Notes: generated from the sequence alone by a model not told the origin. A stretch of DNA of 64,000 nucleotides from Hymenobacter actinosclerus (GCF_900111515.1 NZ_FOHS01000003.1:372001-436000), one strand, 5' to 3'. Positions 27,350 to 36,866 are shown, numbered from the stretch's first letter. Translations and numbers: made by a program.

Positions 27350-28366
27350 ATGACCAATTCCATTTCGACCGATATCTGCATTATCGGGGCTGGCCCGGTG
27401 GGGCTGTTTGCCGTATTTGAGGCCGGGCTGCTTAAGCTGCGCTGCCACGTGGTGGATGCTTTGCCACAGGTGGGCGGGCAGCTGTCGGAAATCTACCCCA
27501 AGAAGCCGATTTACGACATTCCGGGTTTCCCCGAAATTCTGGCCGGCGACCTGGTAACCAACCTGATGCGCCAGATTGAGCCCTTCCACCCCACCTTTAC
27601 GCTCGGCGAGCGGGTGGAGGAGTTCCGCAAGCTCGACGACGGCTCGTTTGAGCTCAAAACCACCGACGGCACCCAGATCAGCTGCAAGGCCGTGGCCATT
27701 GCCGGCGGCCTGGGTTCGTTCGAGCCCCGCAAGCCGGCCATCGACGACCTGACGACTTTCGAAAACGGCAAGGGCGTGCATTACATGGTGCGCGACCCCG
27801 AAACCTTCCGCGACCAGCGCCTGGTAATTGCCGGCGGCGGCGACTCGGCCCTCGACTGGACGATTTTCCTGGCTAACGTGGCCAAGGAAGTAACGCTGGT
27901 GCACCGCGGCACTACCTTCCGCGGCGCCGCCGACTCGGCCGAGAAGGTGCAGAAGCTCCACGAGGCCGGCAAGGTGAATCTGGTGCTCAGCAGCAACGTC
28001 ACGCACGTGCACGGCAACGGCCGCCTCAACGCCGTCACCATCACGGCCAACGGCGGCGAGGCCAAGCAGGTGGAGGTCGACTCGTTTATTCCGCTCTTCG
28101 GCCTCACGCCCAAGCTCGGTCCGATTGGCGAGTGGGGCCTGGGCATCGACGAAAACGCGGTGGAAGTGAACACCGTCGACTACTCGACTTCCGTGCCCGG
28201 CATCTACGCCATCGGCGACATCAACACCTACCCCGGCAAGCTCAAGCTGATTCTGTGCGGCTTCCACGAGGCCGCCCTCATGTGCCAGGGCGCCTTCAAG
28301 TACATCTACCCCGACAAAAAATACACCCTCAAGTACACCACCGTAAACGGGGTACCTACTCTTTAA
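27350..28366 (+). CDS. ferredoxin-NADP reductase (thioredoxin reductase-like)
   Basis: A 338-residue FAD/NAD(P)-binding oxidoreductase that would pass electrons between NADPH and ferredoxin. The FAD site is CIIGAGPVGLFAVFEAG near residues 9-25, and the NADPH site is VIAGGGDSALDW. The redox-active CxxC of true thioredoxin reductases is missing, which with the PQVGGQLSEIYPKKPIYDIP region marks the YumC-type ferredoxin reductases. The C-terminal FAD contact is YAIGDINTYPG. Start ATG 27350 is chosen because upstream frame is intergenic. A 2Fe-2S ferredoxin follows after a repeat element, a likely functional pair. Confidence 0.92.
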   Translation: MTNSISTDICIIGAGPVGLFAVFEAGLLKLRCHVVDALPQVGGQLSEIYPKKPIYDIPGFPEILAGDLVTNLMRQIEPFHPTFTLGERVEEFRKLDDGSFELKTTDGTQISCKAVAIAGGLGSFEPRKPAIDDLTTFENGKGVHYMVRDPETFRDQRLVIAGGGDSALDWTIFLANVAKEVTLVHRGTTFRGAADSAEKVQKLHEAGKVNLVLSSNVTHVHGNGRLNAVTITANGGEAKQVEVDSFIPLFGLTPKLGPIGEWGLGIDENAVEVNTVDYSTSVPGIYAIGDINTYPGKLKLILCGFHEAALMCQGAFKYIYPDKKYTLKYTTVNGVPTL

Positions 28367-28372
28367 AATAGA

Positions 28373-28452
28373 GCTACAAGCCGCAAGCCGCAAGCTACAA
28401 GTATGTTCGACTTAGTCCGGATACCGGTAGCTTGCAGCTTGCGGCTTGTAGC
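28373..28452. repeat. heptamer inverted repeat (GCTACAA/GCCGCAA type)
   Basis: 26-bp arms 28373-28398 and 28427-28452 with a single mismatch and a 28-nt loop. Each arm is built of 7-bp units (GCTACAA, GCCGCAA twice, GCTAC). Confidence 0.9.
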
Positions 28453-28466
28453 CTGAAGCTTACGAC

Positions 28467-28793
28467 ATGACCGACGAAGTACGGGTGTACGTGGAGGAAT
28501 CTCCCGGCCACCGCCACGAAATTGTAGGCCCTACCGACATGGGGCTGAGCCTGATGGAGCTCATGAAGGCCGATGGCTACGACATCCAGGCCACCTGCGG
28601 CGGCATGGCCCTCTGCGGCACCTGCCACGTAGAGGTGCTGGCCGGCCCCGAGCTGCCCGAACCTTCCGACGATGAGCTGGCCATGCTCGAAAGCCTGCCC
28701 GTGATGACGCAGGGCAGCCGCCTCTCCTGCCAGATTCGCCTCAATTCGCGCATTGACGGGCTGGTGGTGCGCCTGATGCCCCAGGAGGCTTAA
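28467..28793 (+). CDS. 2Fe-2S ferredoxin
   Basis: A 108-residue adrenodoxin-like electron carrier. The cluster ligands follow C-x5-C-x2-C ... C (CGGMALCGTC, then LSCQI). The DGYDIQATCGG lead-in and MTQGSRLSCQI region are typical. Cytosolic. The ferredoxin reductase gene directly upstream suggests they exchange electrons. If co-transcribed, the mRNA carries the 26-bp hairpin between them, which could lower ferredoxin expression. Confidence 0.94.
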   Translation: MTDEVRVYVEESPGHRHEIVGPTDMGLSLMELMKADGYDIQATCGGMALCGTCHVEVLAGPELPEPSDDELAMLESLPVMTQGSRLSCQIRLNSRIDGLVVRLMPQEA

Positions 28794-28813
28794 AAAATCA
28801 GGGTAATAGTGAG

Positions 28814-28840
28814 AAAGCCGGCCTGTGGGTCGGCTTTTTT
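28814..28840 (+). terminator. intrinsic terminator
   Basis: A 10-bp stem AAAGCCGGCC (28814-28823) / 28828-28837 with one G-T pair, loop TGTG, followed by a T-run to 28841. Confidence 0.88.
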
Positions 28841-28943
28841 TATGGGCATTACACTGCGGGCGCGGCCGTGGCGTTTGGGAGGATACGCCCACTGCCGGGG
28901 CGGCTTTCCAGGTGATTTCCAACTGTCCTTACCGCTTTAACCC

Positions 28944-29810
28944 ATGGCCCTGTACCTGTACCGAATAGCCGGCGGGGTGCTGGTAGGCCTGCTCCCGCTG
29001 GCCGGTGCCCGGGCCCAGGCGCGGCCCCAGCTTAGCTGGAGCGCCGGGCCGGCGTACTCGCTCACATCTATCAAACGTTCGGCGGGTACGCCCAGCGCGT
29101 TTCGGGCCGACGATGCGTTTGGACCCGGGGGCGAGCTGCGGCTGGCCTGGCCGCTCGCGCCGCAATGGGCCCTGGAAACGGCCCTAGGGCTTACCGAACT
29201 GCAACCCGGCATTGGGTACCGCACGCGCAACAGCAAAGCGAGCTCAGGGATTGGAACAGGCCCTGTCTGGCAAACGGGCCTGGCGCTGCGCCGCCTCGAC
29301 CTGCTGACGCTCGGCGCCCGACTCAGCCTCGACGCGACCCTGGGCGCCGCCGCGGCCTGGCTGGCCCGCCCCTATCCTACCGGCGGGCCGCGCGAGTTCA
29401 ACCCGGGCCAGCGCCAGCCCGCGCCGGGCCGGCCGCTGACGGTGTACACCAGCAGCCAGCGCAACCGCAGCACCTGGCTGCTGAACGGTGGGGTACGCCT
29501 GCGCTACGCCCTCGCCCCCGCGCATAGCCTGCTGCTCAGCCTGGATTACTGGCAGGGGCTGCGCCCACTGGTTGAGACGCGCACCCAGCGCCTAGCGTAC
29601 CTGGCCGCCAACGGAACGCCGCAGGAAGGCGGCTTCGTGCTGCGCGACCGGGGCTCGCGGGCGGCCCTGCAACTGGGCTACGGCTGGTTTCTGGGCCGAA
29701 GCGGAGAGCGAGCCGCTGCGCGCACGCCCCGCTACGGCCGCTTAGCCACCCCGCCGGAAGACGAGGCCGCAGACGAAACGCCCACCCTCTCGGAGCCGCC
29801 CACCGAATAG
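28944..29810 (+). CDS. secreted, probable outer-membrane beta-barrel protein
   Basis: A 288-residue protein with a signal peptide (residues 1-25, GARAQ). The mature part is rich in alternating aromatic/hydrophobic strands (AGPAYSLTSI; LETALGLTELQPGIGYRT; WLLNGGVRLRYALAP; ALQLGYGWFL), suggesting an eight-to-ten-strand barrel, then an acidic 40-residue tail. No named family recognised. Confidence 0.75.
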   Translation: MALYLYRIAGGVLVGLLPLAGARAQARPQLSWSAGPAYSLTSIKRSAGTPSAFRADDAFGPGGELRLAWPLAPQWALETALGLTELQPGIGYRTRNSKASSGIGTGPVWQTGLALRRLDLLTLGARLSLDATLGAAAAWLARPYPTGGPREFNPGQRQPAPGRPLTVYTSSQRNRSTWLLNGGVRLRYALAPAHSLLLSLDYWQGLRPLVETRTQRLAYLAANGTPQEGGFVLRDRGSRAALQLGYGWFLGRSGERAAARTPRYGRLATPPEDEAADETPTLSEPPTE

Positions 29811-29902
29811 GACTGCTACCCAGAGCAGGTTTTGAGTCGGTGTGCCGGCTGTAGCGCCGCAACCTGAAAACCACTATAGCAACTGACCTGCACCCTGCAT
29901 AC

Positions 29903-29940
29903 GCAACGCGCCGCCCGACAATAGCCGGGCGGCGCGTTGC
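29903..29940. terminator. bidirectional terminator hairpin
   Basis: A perfect 15-bp stem GCAACGCGCCGCCCG (29903-29917) / 29926-29940 between convergent genes. Confidence 0.78.
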
Positions 29941-29963
29941 ATTTGGGACAAACCAACCTTAAC

Positions 29964-30323
29964 CTAGCGGCGGCCGGTTTTGCGCTTGACAACCGTTTTG
30001 CGCTCCTCGGCCGGAGCGGGCAGCGGAGCCGGCGGGGCATTTTTTTCGGCTTCTATCTGGGCGGCTAGGCGGGCGGCTTTGGCGGTAGCTTCGGCAGCGG
30101 CTTCGGCGGCGCGGGCCTTCTCTTCTACGGCTTCGATGGCAGCGGCGCGCTTGCGGCGGGTGGGCATCAGAAAATCGCGCTCGGCGCGCTCCTGAGCCGA
30201 CAGTTCTTCTTCGCCGGGCAGGCTGGTAGGCGTGATGGTGGCGGCGGCTTTGGCATCATCCTGCGCCCAGGCCGAGGCGCTGCCCAGCAGCAGCGCGGAG
30301 AGTAGCATTATGAGTTTACGCAT
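29964..30323 (-). CDS. small secreted Ala/Glu-rich helical protein
   Basis: A 119-residue protein with a signal peptide (SASAWAQ, cleavage near residue 21). A single long Ala/Glu-rich helix follows (residues about 55-95: AIEAVEEKARAAEAAAEATA), with a Pro-rich linker and a basic tail (KTVVKRKTGRR). Function unknown. Start is ATG 30323. A promoter with TTG, 20-bp spacer and TACCTTTG lies at 30391-30361. Confidence 0.7.
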   Translation of the reverse strand: MRKLIMLLSALLLGSASAWAQDDAKAAATITPTSLPGEEELSAQERAERDFLMPTRRKRAAAIEAVEEKARAAEAAAEATAKAARLAAQIEAEKNAPPAPLPAPAEERKTVVKRKTGRR

Positions 30324-30360
30324 CAACTTTTCCTTTCTTTTCCTTCAGTAAACGAGAGGA

Positions 30361-30391
30361 CAAAGGTAGGGCTTCAGCCTGCCAAACTCAA
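30361..30391 (-). promoter_or_regulatory. promoter of small secreted protein gene
   Basis: Minus strand: TTG (30391-30389), 20-bp spacer, consensus TACCTTTG (30368-30361), 37 bp before the ATG. Confidence 0.6.
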
Positions 30392-30475
30392 CCCTAAAGT
30401 TCGAATTCAGCCCCAAAACGGGCCTGCAAGCCTCTAGGCCGCCATAACAAGCCGCCGGCCACCAGCTGACCGCCA

Positions 30476-30500
30476 GCCCGGCCGGCATAACCGGCCGGGC
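30476..30500. terminator. terminator-like hairpin after macroglobulin gene
   Basis: A 10-bp perfect stem GCCCGGCCGG (30476-30485) / 30491-30500, loop CATAA, 22 bp beyond the stop; no T-tract. Confidence 0.5.
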
Positions 30501-30521
30501 CTGCGCCAGTTCCGGCTACCG

Positions 30522-33500
30522 CTACTTCTGCCCGGCAATGCTTACCCGCGTACCAACCGAATGAGTGGTGAACTCGGGAGCGTAGAGGCACTGCAGCTGC
30601 GAGAGGCCGCCGCTGAAATTGCCCGCCTGCGCCGCCCGCAGCCGGTACTCGAAGGTGTGCGTACCCTTAGGGAAATAGCTGATGAAAAAGTTGGTGGCCG
30701 CATCGCGGGGGCTCTCGTAGTAGCCCAGGCCGCTCTGGTAGCGGTAGCCGCTGGTCTGGCCGATGAGCTCCAGGCCGGCGGCGCGCTGGTCCTTGAGGTG
30801 CACGTATTCCAGGTCGCGGTCGGCGCGCAGCACCAGGCGCACCACCAGCACGTCGCCCACGCGCAGCGGGCTGGCGGGCCTGAGGGGCTCCAGCACGGGG
30901 CCGGCGGCGGTGCGCTGCTCGCGGTAGAGGCGGCGCTCCAGCTGCAGGCCGGTAGCGGCGGGCGTTATTTTATCGAGCTGCTCGAAATACTGCCAGTACA
31001 GGGCACCCCAAGCCACCCCGGCATCGGGCTTGCGCACCGTTACGCGGCCCTGCGCGGGCTTGATTTCGGTGGCGGGCCAGGTGATTTTGTAGTAGCCGGT
31101 GACGGCCTGCTGGCCCGTGGGTTGGGCAGGCTGGCCGCCCACCGTTACCACGAGCGGCTCGGCGGCGGGCTTCAGCCAGTCGGAGCCGCGCAGCAGCAGG
31201 GCGTAGCAGGCGTCGGCGGTGGCGCGGGTGCTGGCCCAGCTCTGCACCTGCTTCTGCTTGAGCAGCCAGAGCTTTAGTTCGTCCACGGCCCGCTGGTCGT
31301 TTTTGATTTCGTCGTAGGCTTCGATGAGCGTGGCCTGGGTTTCGGTGGGGGCCTCGCGCCAGTAGTAGCCGGGGCGCACGTCTTTCCAGTACATGCCCAG
31401 CTCGTCGCTGTGCAGGGCGTTTTCGCTGAGCGCGGTCATGATTTGCGCCGTGACGGTTGGCTGGATTTTGGCGCGGTGCAAAGCCAACGCCGTTTGCGCC
31501 TGCAGGTAGCGGGTGCGGCCGGACCAGTAGGTAGCGGCCTGCTGCCGGTAGTACGCCTGCGCCGGTTGGGCCGCCTTGGGCACGGCCGGAGCCGGCCAGA
31601 AGCTGCGGGCGTACAGGGCCTGAATCTGCAGGTCGTTCAGGTTATCGGCCTTTAAATCAACCTTGGGCTGCTTGCGCAGGCGGGCGTAATCCTGCTGCAG
31701 CTCGCCATCGAGGTAGGCCAGGGCGCTTTGCAGCAGCGGCCGGGCCTGCTCGTCGTTCAGGGCATCAAAGGCGCCCAGCTTCTGCAGCTTGCCGAAGCCG
31801 GCCACGATGAGCTGGGTGATGTAGCGGTCGGCGGGCATTTTTTCAAACCACGGGAAGGCGCCGTCGGGCAGCTGCTGCTGGCGCAGCTTGGCCAGAGCGC
31901 GGGCGGTTTCGGCCTTCAGGCGGGGCTCGTCGAACAGCTCGGTCAGGCGGCGCATGCGCTCGGTTTCGTTCTGGGCGTCGCGCACCCAGGGCGTTTCCTG
32001 CAGCAGCAGGCTTTTTAGCTCCGGATTCTGCTCCAGCTTGCTGCTCAACGCCGCCGGGTCGCCGGCCCGGGCGGCGCGCTGCCACTCGGCCAGGGTGGTT
32101 TTCAGGGCCGGACTGCTCTGCAGGATTTTGGCCGCCAGCAGGTTGGCGTAGAGGCGGCTGAATACCTGTTCGGAGCACTCGTAGGGGTACTCCATCAGGT
32201 AGGGCAGCGCCTGCACGGCGTACCAGGCCGGGTTGGGGGTCATTTCCAGCGTGAGCGAGTAGTTGCGCCGGGTGGCCGAGGTGGTGCTGGTCAGCTTCTT
32301 CAACTCGAACTCGCGGGTGGCCGGCCCCACGATGGGCAGCGGCAAACTCTCGGTTACCAGCAGCCGGTTGGGCAGCACCGGCAGCGTGTTCTGCTCGCCA
32401 TCTTCGATAGTTGCTAGTTGTTGGTTATTAGTTGTCGGGCCGTTTTTGCGACGCTGGCGTTTCTGCTTACCTGACAACCGGGAACTGGCCACTGGCAACT
32501 GAGCCGAGGCTACCACCTTGTAGGTAACGGCCTCCAGAGGCAACTGGCCTTCGATATTTTCGGGCAGCATGATGCTCCAGCTGAGGGCCTGGCTTTGGTT
32601 GGCAGGCAGGTTGAAGGCGAGCTGGGCGGGGCTTTGCAGCAGGCGGGCCTCCAGGGGCTGCTGGGTGCGGGCGTCGAGCAGCAGCAGCTGGGCAGTGCCG
32701 GCCAGGGCCTCGTTGGTGAGGTTGCTGAGCTTGGCTTGGAAGATGAGCTGGTCGCCCTCGCGGAAGAAGCGCGGGGCGTTGGCCGTTACCTGCAGCTTTT
32801 TCTGGGTGACCAGCTCGCGGCGCAACTGGCCGGTGCGCAGCTGCCGGTCGTGGGCCAGGGCCAGCAGCTGCCAGCGCGTCACGGCCTCGGGCATCTGGAA
32901 CTCCAGCACCGTTTCGCCCTGGGCGTTGGTGCGCAACGCGGGCAGCCAGAAGGCCGTTTCGCGGAAGTCGGTGCGGGCCTGCACTTGGCTTAGGTCGGCA
33001 GGCGGAGGAATTGTCCCGACACGTTGCATCTGAGTCTGCCGTGTCATGCTGCCCGCAACGACCACTTCGCTGAGTTGCGAATTGGCCATGGCCACCGGGG
33101 CAGCGGCCGCGCGGGCACCCCGAATCATAACCCGCGCTGGCGCTCCAGGGCGCATGGTAGCTGCATCAGCTACCACATAAGCCTTGGTCTCAATCACCGT
33201 TTCAACTGCCTCCATCCCATCACCTGAGCCAAAGCCCCATAGATTCAGCTCGGGATACAGAACGGGCAGGATGGATATTGTACCGGGGTGGTCAGTTAGC
33301 AAATAGCGGCCGTCCTCCGTCCCGAAGCTACCCTGCCAGGCCAGCATGGGCTGAAAATAGCGCTGCGGGAAGTTCAGGGGCTGGAAATCGTGGGGCCGGA
33401 ACACGTCGAGCGACTGGTCATATAGCGTGGCCAGCAGCTCGGCATCGGCCGGTTTTCCACCGGTTTGCTTGATGGTGACGCGCCAGGTTTCCGGCTGGCC

Positions 33501-36500
33501 GGGCTGCAGCTTGTCGCGGAAGGTGGCAATATCGAGCAGCAGCGGGGCGGGCGGCGGGGCAATTTGAACGGGGGCCGTGTGGGTGTACAGGCGGTTGTCG
33601 CGCACCTGCGTGAGGTGCACGTAGAGCTGGCCTTCGCCGGGGGCAGCAGGCACGGGCACTTCCACCACGCGCTGCTCGCCGGCGCGTAGTGTCAGCCACT
33701 CGGCGGGGCGCAGGGGCTGGCCGTTGGCTTCGGCGGCCAGCAGCACGCGGGCGTCGGGTAGCGAGCTGCCCACCAGGAAGCGCGCCACGCCGCCGGGTGT
33801 CACGCTGCTTTGCAGGGGCACGAACCAATCGGTGGTAGGCACCGGCAGACGGGTGGCGGCCGGGTCGAAGAGGGTGAAAAACTGCCCGGTTTTGGCGGTT
33901 GGCTGGCCGGCTTTGGCGGGCGTGGCGCTGGCTTCGAGCAGGTAGCGGCCGGGCTCCTGGCGGGCCAGCTGAGCGGCCAGTTCGGGCAGGGCAGGTGCTT
34001 TTTCGGTGTTGAAGGGCAGCGTGGCTACCAACGTGCGGGCCCAGGTGCTGTCGTTGTCCTGCTGCCCGTAGGCATCAAGCGGAAACTGCCGGCCAAACTC
34101 CTCGGGGCTCAGGGCCTCGCGCTCGGGCCGCTCCCAGAGGCGGGGCCGGAAGGCGGTAGCGGGCGGCGTGAGGCGGTACAGGCGCAGCTCGCCCGTAGCG
34201 GGCAGGGCCTCGCCGGCGGCATTGGTGCTCAGCAGCTGCAGCCCGGTTTCTTCCGTTTTTTCAGCCTTGTCAGCCGTACCAGCCAGCGCGGCGCGGTTGA
34301 GCAGCGCGGGCAGCTGCAGGCGCAGCACCAGCGCCGCAGTGCCGAGGCTGACGCGCTGCTGGCCGGTGCGGGTTTCGCCCGCCGCGTCGGTTACGTCGGC
34401 CGTTACCTCGAACACGTAGCCGGGTCCGCCGGGCCCGCGCTTGCCGCCGGAGCCGGTTTCGCCGGGCTGGGCCACGAAGGTTACGGCAAAGCTGCCGGCC
34501 GAATCGGTACGGGCCGTGCCGCTGGCAATTTCCTGCTCGGCCGGGCCGCCGCCCCCGTAGTAGCCGCGCCCGAAGTAGGGCCAGAACGTGCGCCGCACCA
34601 CCCGGTAGCTCACGGCCGCGCCATCGACGGGCTGGCCGGCGTAGGCCGTAGCCGTGCCGCGCACCGTTACTTCCTGCCCCAGCACGGGCGTGCCCTGTAC
34701 CGGGGCCATGGTCACCTGGAAGGTAGGCCGCTTGTAGTCTTCAACGGCGAAGTCTACGCTGCCGTGGTCGGTTTGCAGCTGCATCTGGCCGTTCAGCAGG
34801 CCCGTAGGCAGCACCAGCGAGCTGTGGAAAGAGCCGAAGTCGTTGGTCGTAAAAGGCAGCGTCTGCACGGTTTGCCCGTTCACATCAATCAGCCGTACTG
34901 AAACCGGCGTGTTGGTCAGCAAGGTAGATTTGCCGGCCAGGGTTTCGGTCAGAATGCCTTTAAAGTAGAGTGTCTGGCCGGGCCGGTAAATGGCGCGGTC
35001 GGTGTACAGGAACGTTTGGCGCTGGGCGCGCTCTGCAGATTCATCGCGCGGATGGGACAAGTGGTACAGATAGTCGTTGATCAGCAATGAATCGGCGCCC
35101 TTCGAAAATAGCAGCGACCTGATTTGCGTAACGTCGCCGGGCAACTTCCCGACTATAGGGCTCACCTTACCCTTTTCATCGGTGTTCTGAGGCTCCTGGC
35201 GGACGTAGTTCGTTGCTCTGCGAATATTATCGAACTGATTGTATTTCTGCGCAGAAGCCACTACCCGCACGCCGGCCAGCGGTGCGCCTGTCTGGCGGTG
35301 CAGCACCAGCAGCTCGGGTCCGTTGGTGTTCGCGGCATTGCGGCGCAGGTAGCTCAGCTCGCTCACCTGCACCTGATTGTAAGTTGTAACAGTGCCGGGT
35401 TGCTCTTTAGTGGGGTTGGCGGGCGCGGTGCTGAGTACGATGAGGTACTGGCCCAGCGGCAGCGCCGGACCAGCCTGCTGCACGGTGTGGCTCCGGAAAT
35501 CGGTGGGGCCGGCCTGCTCCAGCGTCCAGGCGGCGGCGGGCTTGGCGGCCAGGGCGCGGGCGTAGCGCTGCTGCAGGGTTTTATCCTGGTACTGTACCGG
35601 CTGTTCCAGCTGCCGCAGCACCTGGGCGCTGCTCAGGCGGTAGGCCGTGGCGTACAGGCGCGGGGCGTTGCGCACGGTCAGCTTCAGCAGCCAAGGCCGG
35701 CCGGGCAGCAGCACGTCCTCGGTCGTGAAACCGATTTCCACCCGCTCCAGCTGCCCGCGCAGGACAGCCGCCTGGCTGGCGCCACGCGACTTGGCGTACG
35801 CTTTTTCCACATCCAGCGCCAGGGCGTGGGCTTTGCCGGGGTCTTCCTCCTGCCAGCTGGCAGCTTCGGCGGCTCCAAACTCGGCGGCAATGGGCGAGGC
35901 CCGGTAGGTGTCGGCGGCCCGGCGCAGGGCGGCGCGGTACAGCTCGGTTTTGTTTGCCAGCTCGGCGTGTTGCTGCACGAACTCCAGCCGCTGCAAATCG
36001 GCGTCGGCCAGGGCCTCGGGGGCGGTGGTGGCACTTTGCAGCCGGAAGGCCAGCAGCTGCTGCACCACCTGTAGGGCATGGAACTGGCCGTTGAGCGAGT
36101 CGGGGGCCGGGGCCTGCAGCGGCAGGCGGGCAAACTCGGCGGCGGGGCCGAATAACTTAGGGTCAATCAGCCGGAACTGCTGGGCGGGCTTCGTGAGGTA
36201 GAGCTCGTCGTTGCCCAAACCCTCCACGGCCCGGAAGGCCAGCAAATCGAACAGCGTGGGGCGGCGGGCGCGGCCGGCGGCATCGGCCCCGCGGCTCAGG
36301 TAGCCCAGGTTGGATAGCAGGGTTTGCTGCTGACGCCGGGGCTCGTCGGTTACCGAGGCCTGGTAGTGCCCCACGATGGCCGCGGCCAGCTGGGCGGCGT
36401 CCCAGGTTTGCAGGTCGGCGCGGCTCGCGTCGGCCGTATCGGGGCGGGCGGCGTTGGTACGGTCGTAGAGCTGGTAGCGGTGTTGGTCGTAGTAGCGGGC

Positions 36501-36866
36501 GTAGAGCTGGGCCAGCAGGCTGTGCAGCACCGGCCGGGCCGGAAACTGGGCCGTCTTCAGGTCCTTCTCCAGCAGCTCAATGCCTTTCACATCGGCCTCT
36601 TCCTCCTTGTTTTCGAGCAGCCGCAGCTTATAAAGCAGGGTGCGCACGTATTCGGGTGCGGCCTGGGGCCGGCGGCGGGCCTGCTGGTACAGGGGCTCCA
36701 GCAGCCGGGCGGCCGAAGCCGTCTGGCCCTTGGCCAGCAGCTGGTCGATTTTGAGCCAGACAGCCGGGTTGGGCCCGGCGTCGGGGCGGTCGGCGGGGTT
36801 GGTTTGCGAGGAACCGGGAGTCAGCAGCATCAGCAGGGCCAACAGGCTAAGCAGGAATGGGCGCAT
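30522..36866 (-). CDS. alpha-2-macroglobulin family protein
   Basis: A 2,114-residue secreted giant of the Bacteroidota alpha-2-macroglobulin type, thought to trap foreign proteases in the periplasm or at the surface. Order: signal peptide (residues 1-20); a helical N-terminal region to about 350; MG domains including MG2 (YRPGQTLYFKGIL near residue 630); the A2M core (RTDFRETAFWLPALRTNAQ); and the thioester region PYECSEQVF with Cys1564-Ser-Glu-Gln. Helical thioester-domain repeats and a receptor-binding-like C-terminus (FEYRLRAAQAGNFSGG) complete it. The thioester cysteine and glutamine are both kept. Residues about 1456-1486 are encoded by an inserted intergenic-type repeat, a lineage-specific insertion. 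No penicillin-binding protein 1C gene is adjacent, unlike in many proteobacteria. Confidence 0.93.
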   Translation of the reverse strand: MRPFLLSLLALLMLLTPGSSQTNPADRPDAGPNPAVWLKIDQLLAKGQTASAARLLEPLYQQARRRPQAAPEYVRTLLYKLRLLENKEEEADVKGIELLEKDLKTAQFPARPVLHSLLAQLYARYYDQHRYQLYDRTNAARPDTADASRADLQTWDAAQLAAAIVGHYQASVTDEPRRQQQTLLSNLGYLSRGADAAGRARRPTLFDLLAFRAVEGLGNDELYLTKPAQQFRLIDPKLFGPAAEFARLPLQAPAPDSLNGQFHALQVVQQLLAFRLQSATTAPEALADADLQRLEFVQQHAELANKTELYRAALRRAADTYRASPIAAEFGAAEAASWQEEDPGKAHALALDVEKAYAKSRGASQAAVLRGQLERVEIGFTTEDVLLPGRPWLLKLTVRNAPRLYATAYRLSSAQVLRQLEQPVQYQDKTLQQRYARALAAKPAAAWTLEQAGPTDFRSHTVQQAGPALPLGQYLIVLSTAPANPTKEQPGTVTTYNQVQVSELSYLRRNAANTNGPELLVLHRQTGAPLAGVRVVASAQKYNQFDNIRRATNYVRQEPQNTDEKGKVSPIVGKLPGDVTQIRSLLFSKGADSLLINDYLYHLSHPRDESAERAQRQTFLYTDRAIYRPGQTLYFKGILTETLAGKSTLLTNTPVSVRLIDVNGQTVQTLPFTTNDFGSFHSSLVLPTGLLNGQMQLQTDHGSVDFAVEDYKRPTFQVTMAPVQGTPVLGQEVTVRGTATAYAGQPVDGAAVSYRVVRRTFWPYFGRGYYGGGGPAEQEIASGTARTDSAGSFAVTFVAQPGETGSGGKRGPGGPGYVFEVTADVTDAAGETRTGQQRVSLGTAALVLRLQLPALLNRAALAGTADKAEKTEETGLQLLSTNAAGEALPATGELRLYRLTPPATAFRPRLWERPEREALSPEEFGRQFPLDAYGQQDNDSTWARTLVATLPFNTEKAPALPELAAQLARQEPGRYLLEASATPAKAGQPTAKTGQFFTLFDPAATRLPVPTTDWFVPLQSSVTPGGVARFLVGSSLPDARVLLAAEANGQPLRPAEWLTLRAGEQRVVEVPVPAAPGEGQLYVHLTQVRDNRLYTHTAPVQIAPPPAPLLLDIATFRDKLQPGQPETWRVTIKQTGGKPADAELLATLYDQSLDVFRPHDFQPLNFPQRYFQPMLAWQGSFGTEDGRYLLTDHPGTISILPVLYPELNLWGFGSGDGMEAVETVIETKAYVVADAATMRPGAPARVMIRGARAAAAPVAMANSQLSEVVVAGSMTRQTQMQRVGTIPPPADLSQVQARTDFRETAFWLPALRTNAQGETVLEFQMPEAVTRWQLLALAHDRQLRTGQLRRELVTQKKLQVTANAPRFFREGDQLIFQAKLSNLTNEALAGTAQLLLLDARTQQPLEARLLQSPAQLAFNLPANQSQALSWSIMLPENIEGQLPLEAVTYKVVASAQLPVASSRLSGKQKRQRRKNGPTTNNQQLATIEDGEQNTLPVLPNRLLVTESLPLPIVGPATREFELKKLTSTTSATRRNYSLTLEMTPNPAWYAVQALPYLMEYPYECSEQVFSRLYANLLAAKILQSSPALKTTLAEWQRAARAGDPAALSSKLEQNPELKSLLLQETPWVRDAQNETERMRRLTELFDEPRLKAETARALAKLRQQQLPDGAFPWFEKMPADRYITQLIVAGFGKLQKLGAFDALNDEQARPLLQSALAYLDGELQQDYARLRKQPKVDLKADNLNDLQIQALYARSFWPAPAVPKAAQPAQAYYRQQAATYWSGRTRYLQAQTALALHRAKIQPTVTAQIMTALSENALHSDELGMYWKDVRPGYYWREAPTETQATLIEAYDEIKNDQRAVDELKLWLLKQKQVQSWASTRATADACYALLLRGSDWLKPAAEPLVVTVGGQPAQPTGQQAVTGYYKITWPATEIKPAQGRVTVRKPDAGVAWGALYWQYFEQLDKITPAATGLQLERRLYREQRTAAGPVLEPLRPASPLRVGDVLVVRLVLRADRDLEYVHLKDQRAAGLELIGQTSGYRYQSGLGYYESPRDAATNFFISYFPKGTHTFEYRLRAAQAGNFSGGLSQLQCLYAPEFTTHSVGTRVSIAGQK
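32408..32500. repeat. heptamer inverted repeat inside the macroglobulin CDS
   Basis: 93 bp (31 codons). Left arm 32408-32436 consists of 7-bp units TAGTTGC, TAGTTGT, TGGTTAT, TAGTTGT. Right arm 32473-32500 (GACAACC GGGAACT GGCCACT GGCAACT) is its imperfect inverse (20 of 28 positions). It is the same family as the intergenic element at 38723-38781. Confidence 0.75.

Noticed and set aside
27350..28366. Thioredoxin reductase
   Set aside because: The redox CxxC of thioredoxin reductase is absent; the sequence and the neighbouring ferredoxin favour ferredoxin-NADP reductase.
33810..34901. 363-residue plus-strand frame
   Set aside because: Shadow of the macroglobulin gene, low-complexity Gly/Ala/Arg.
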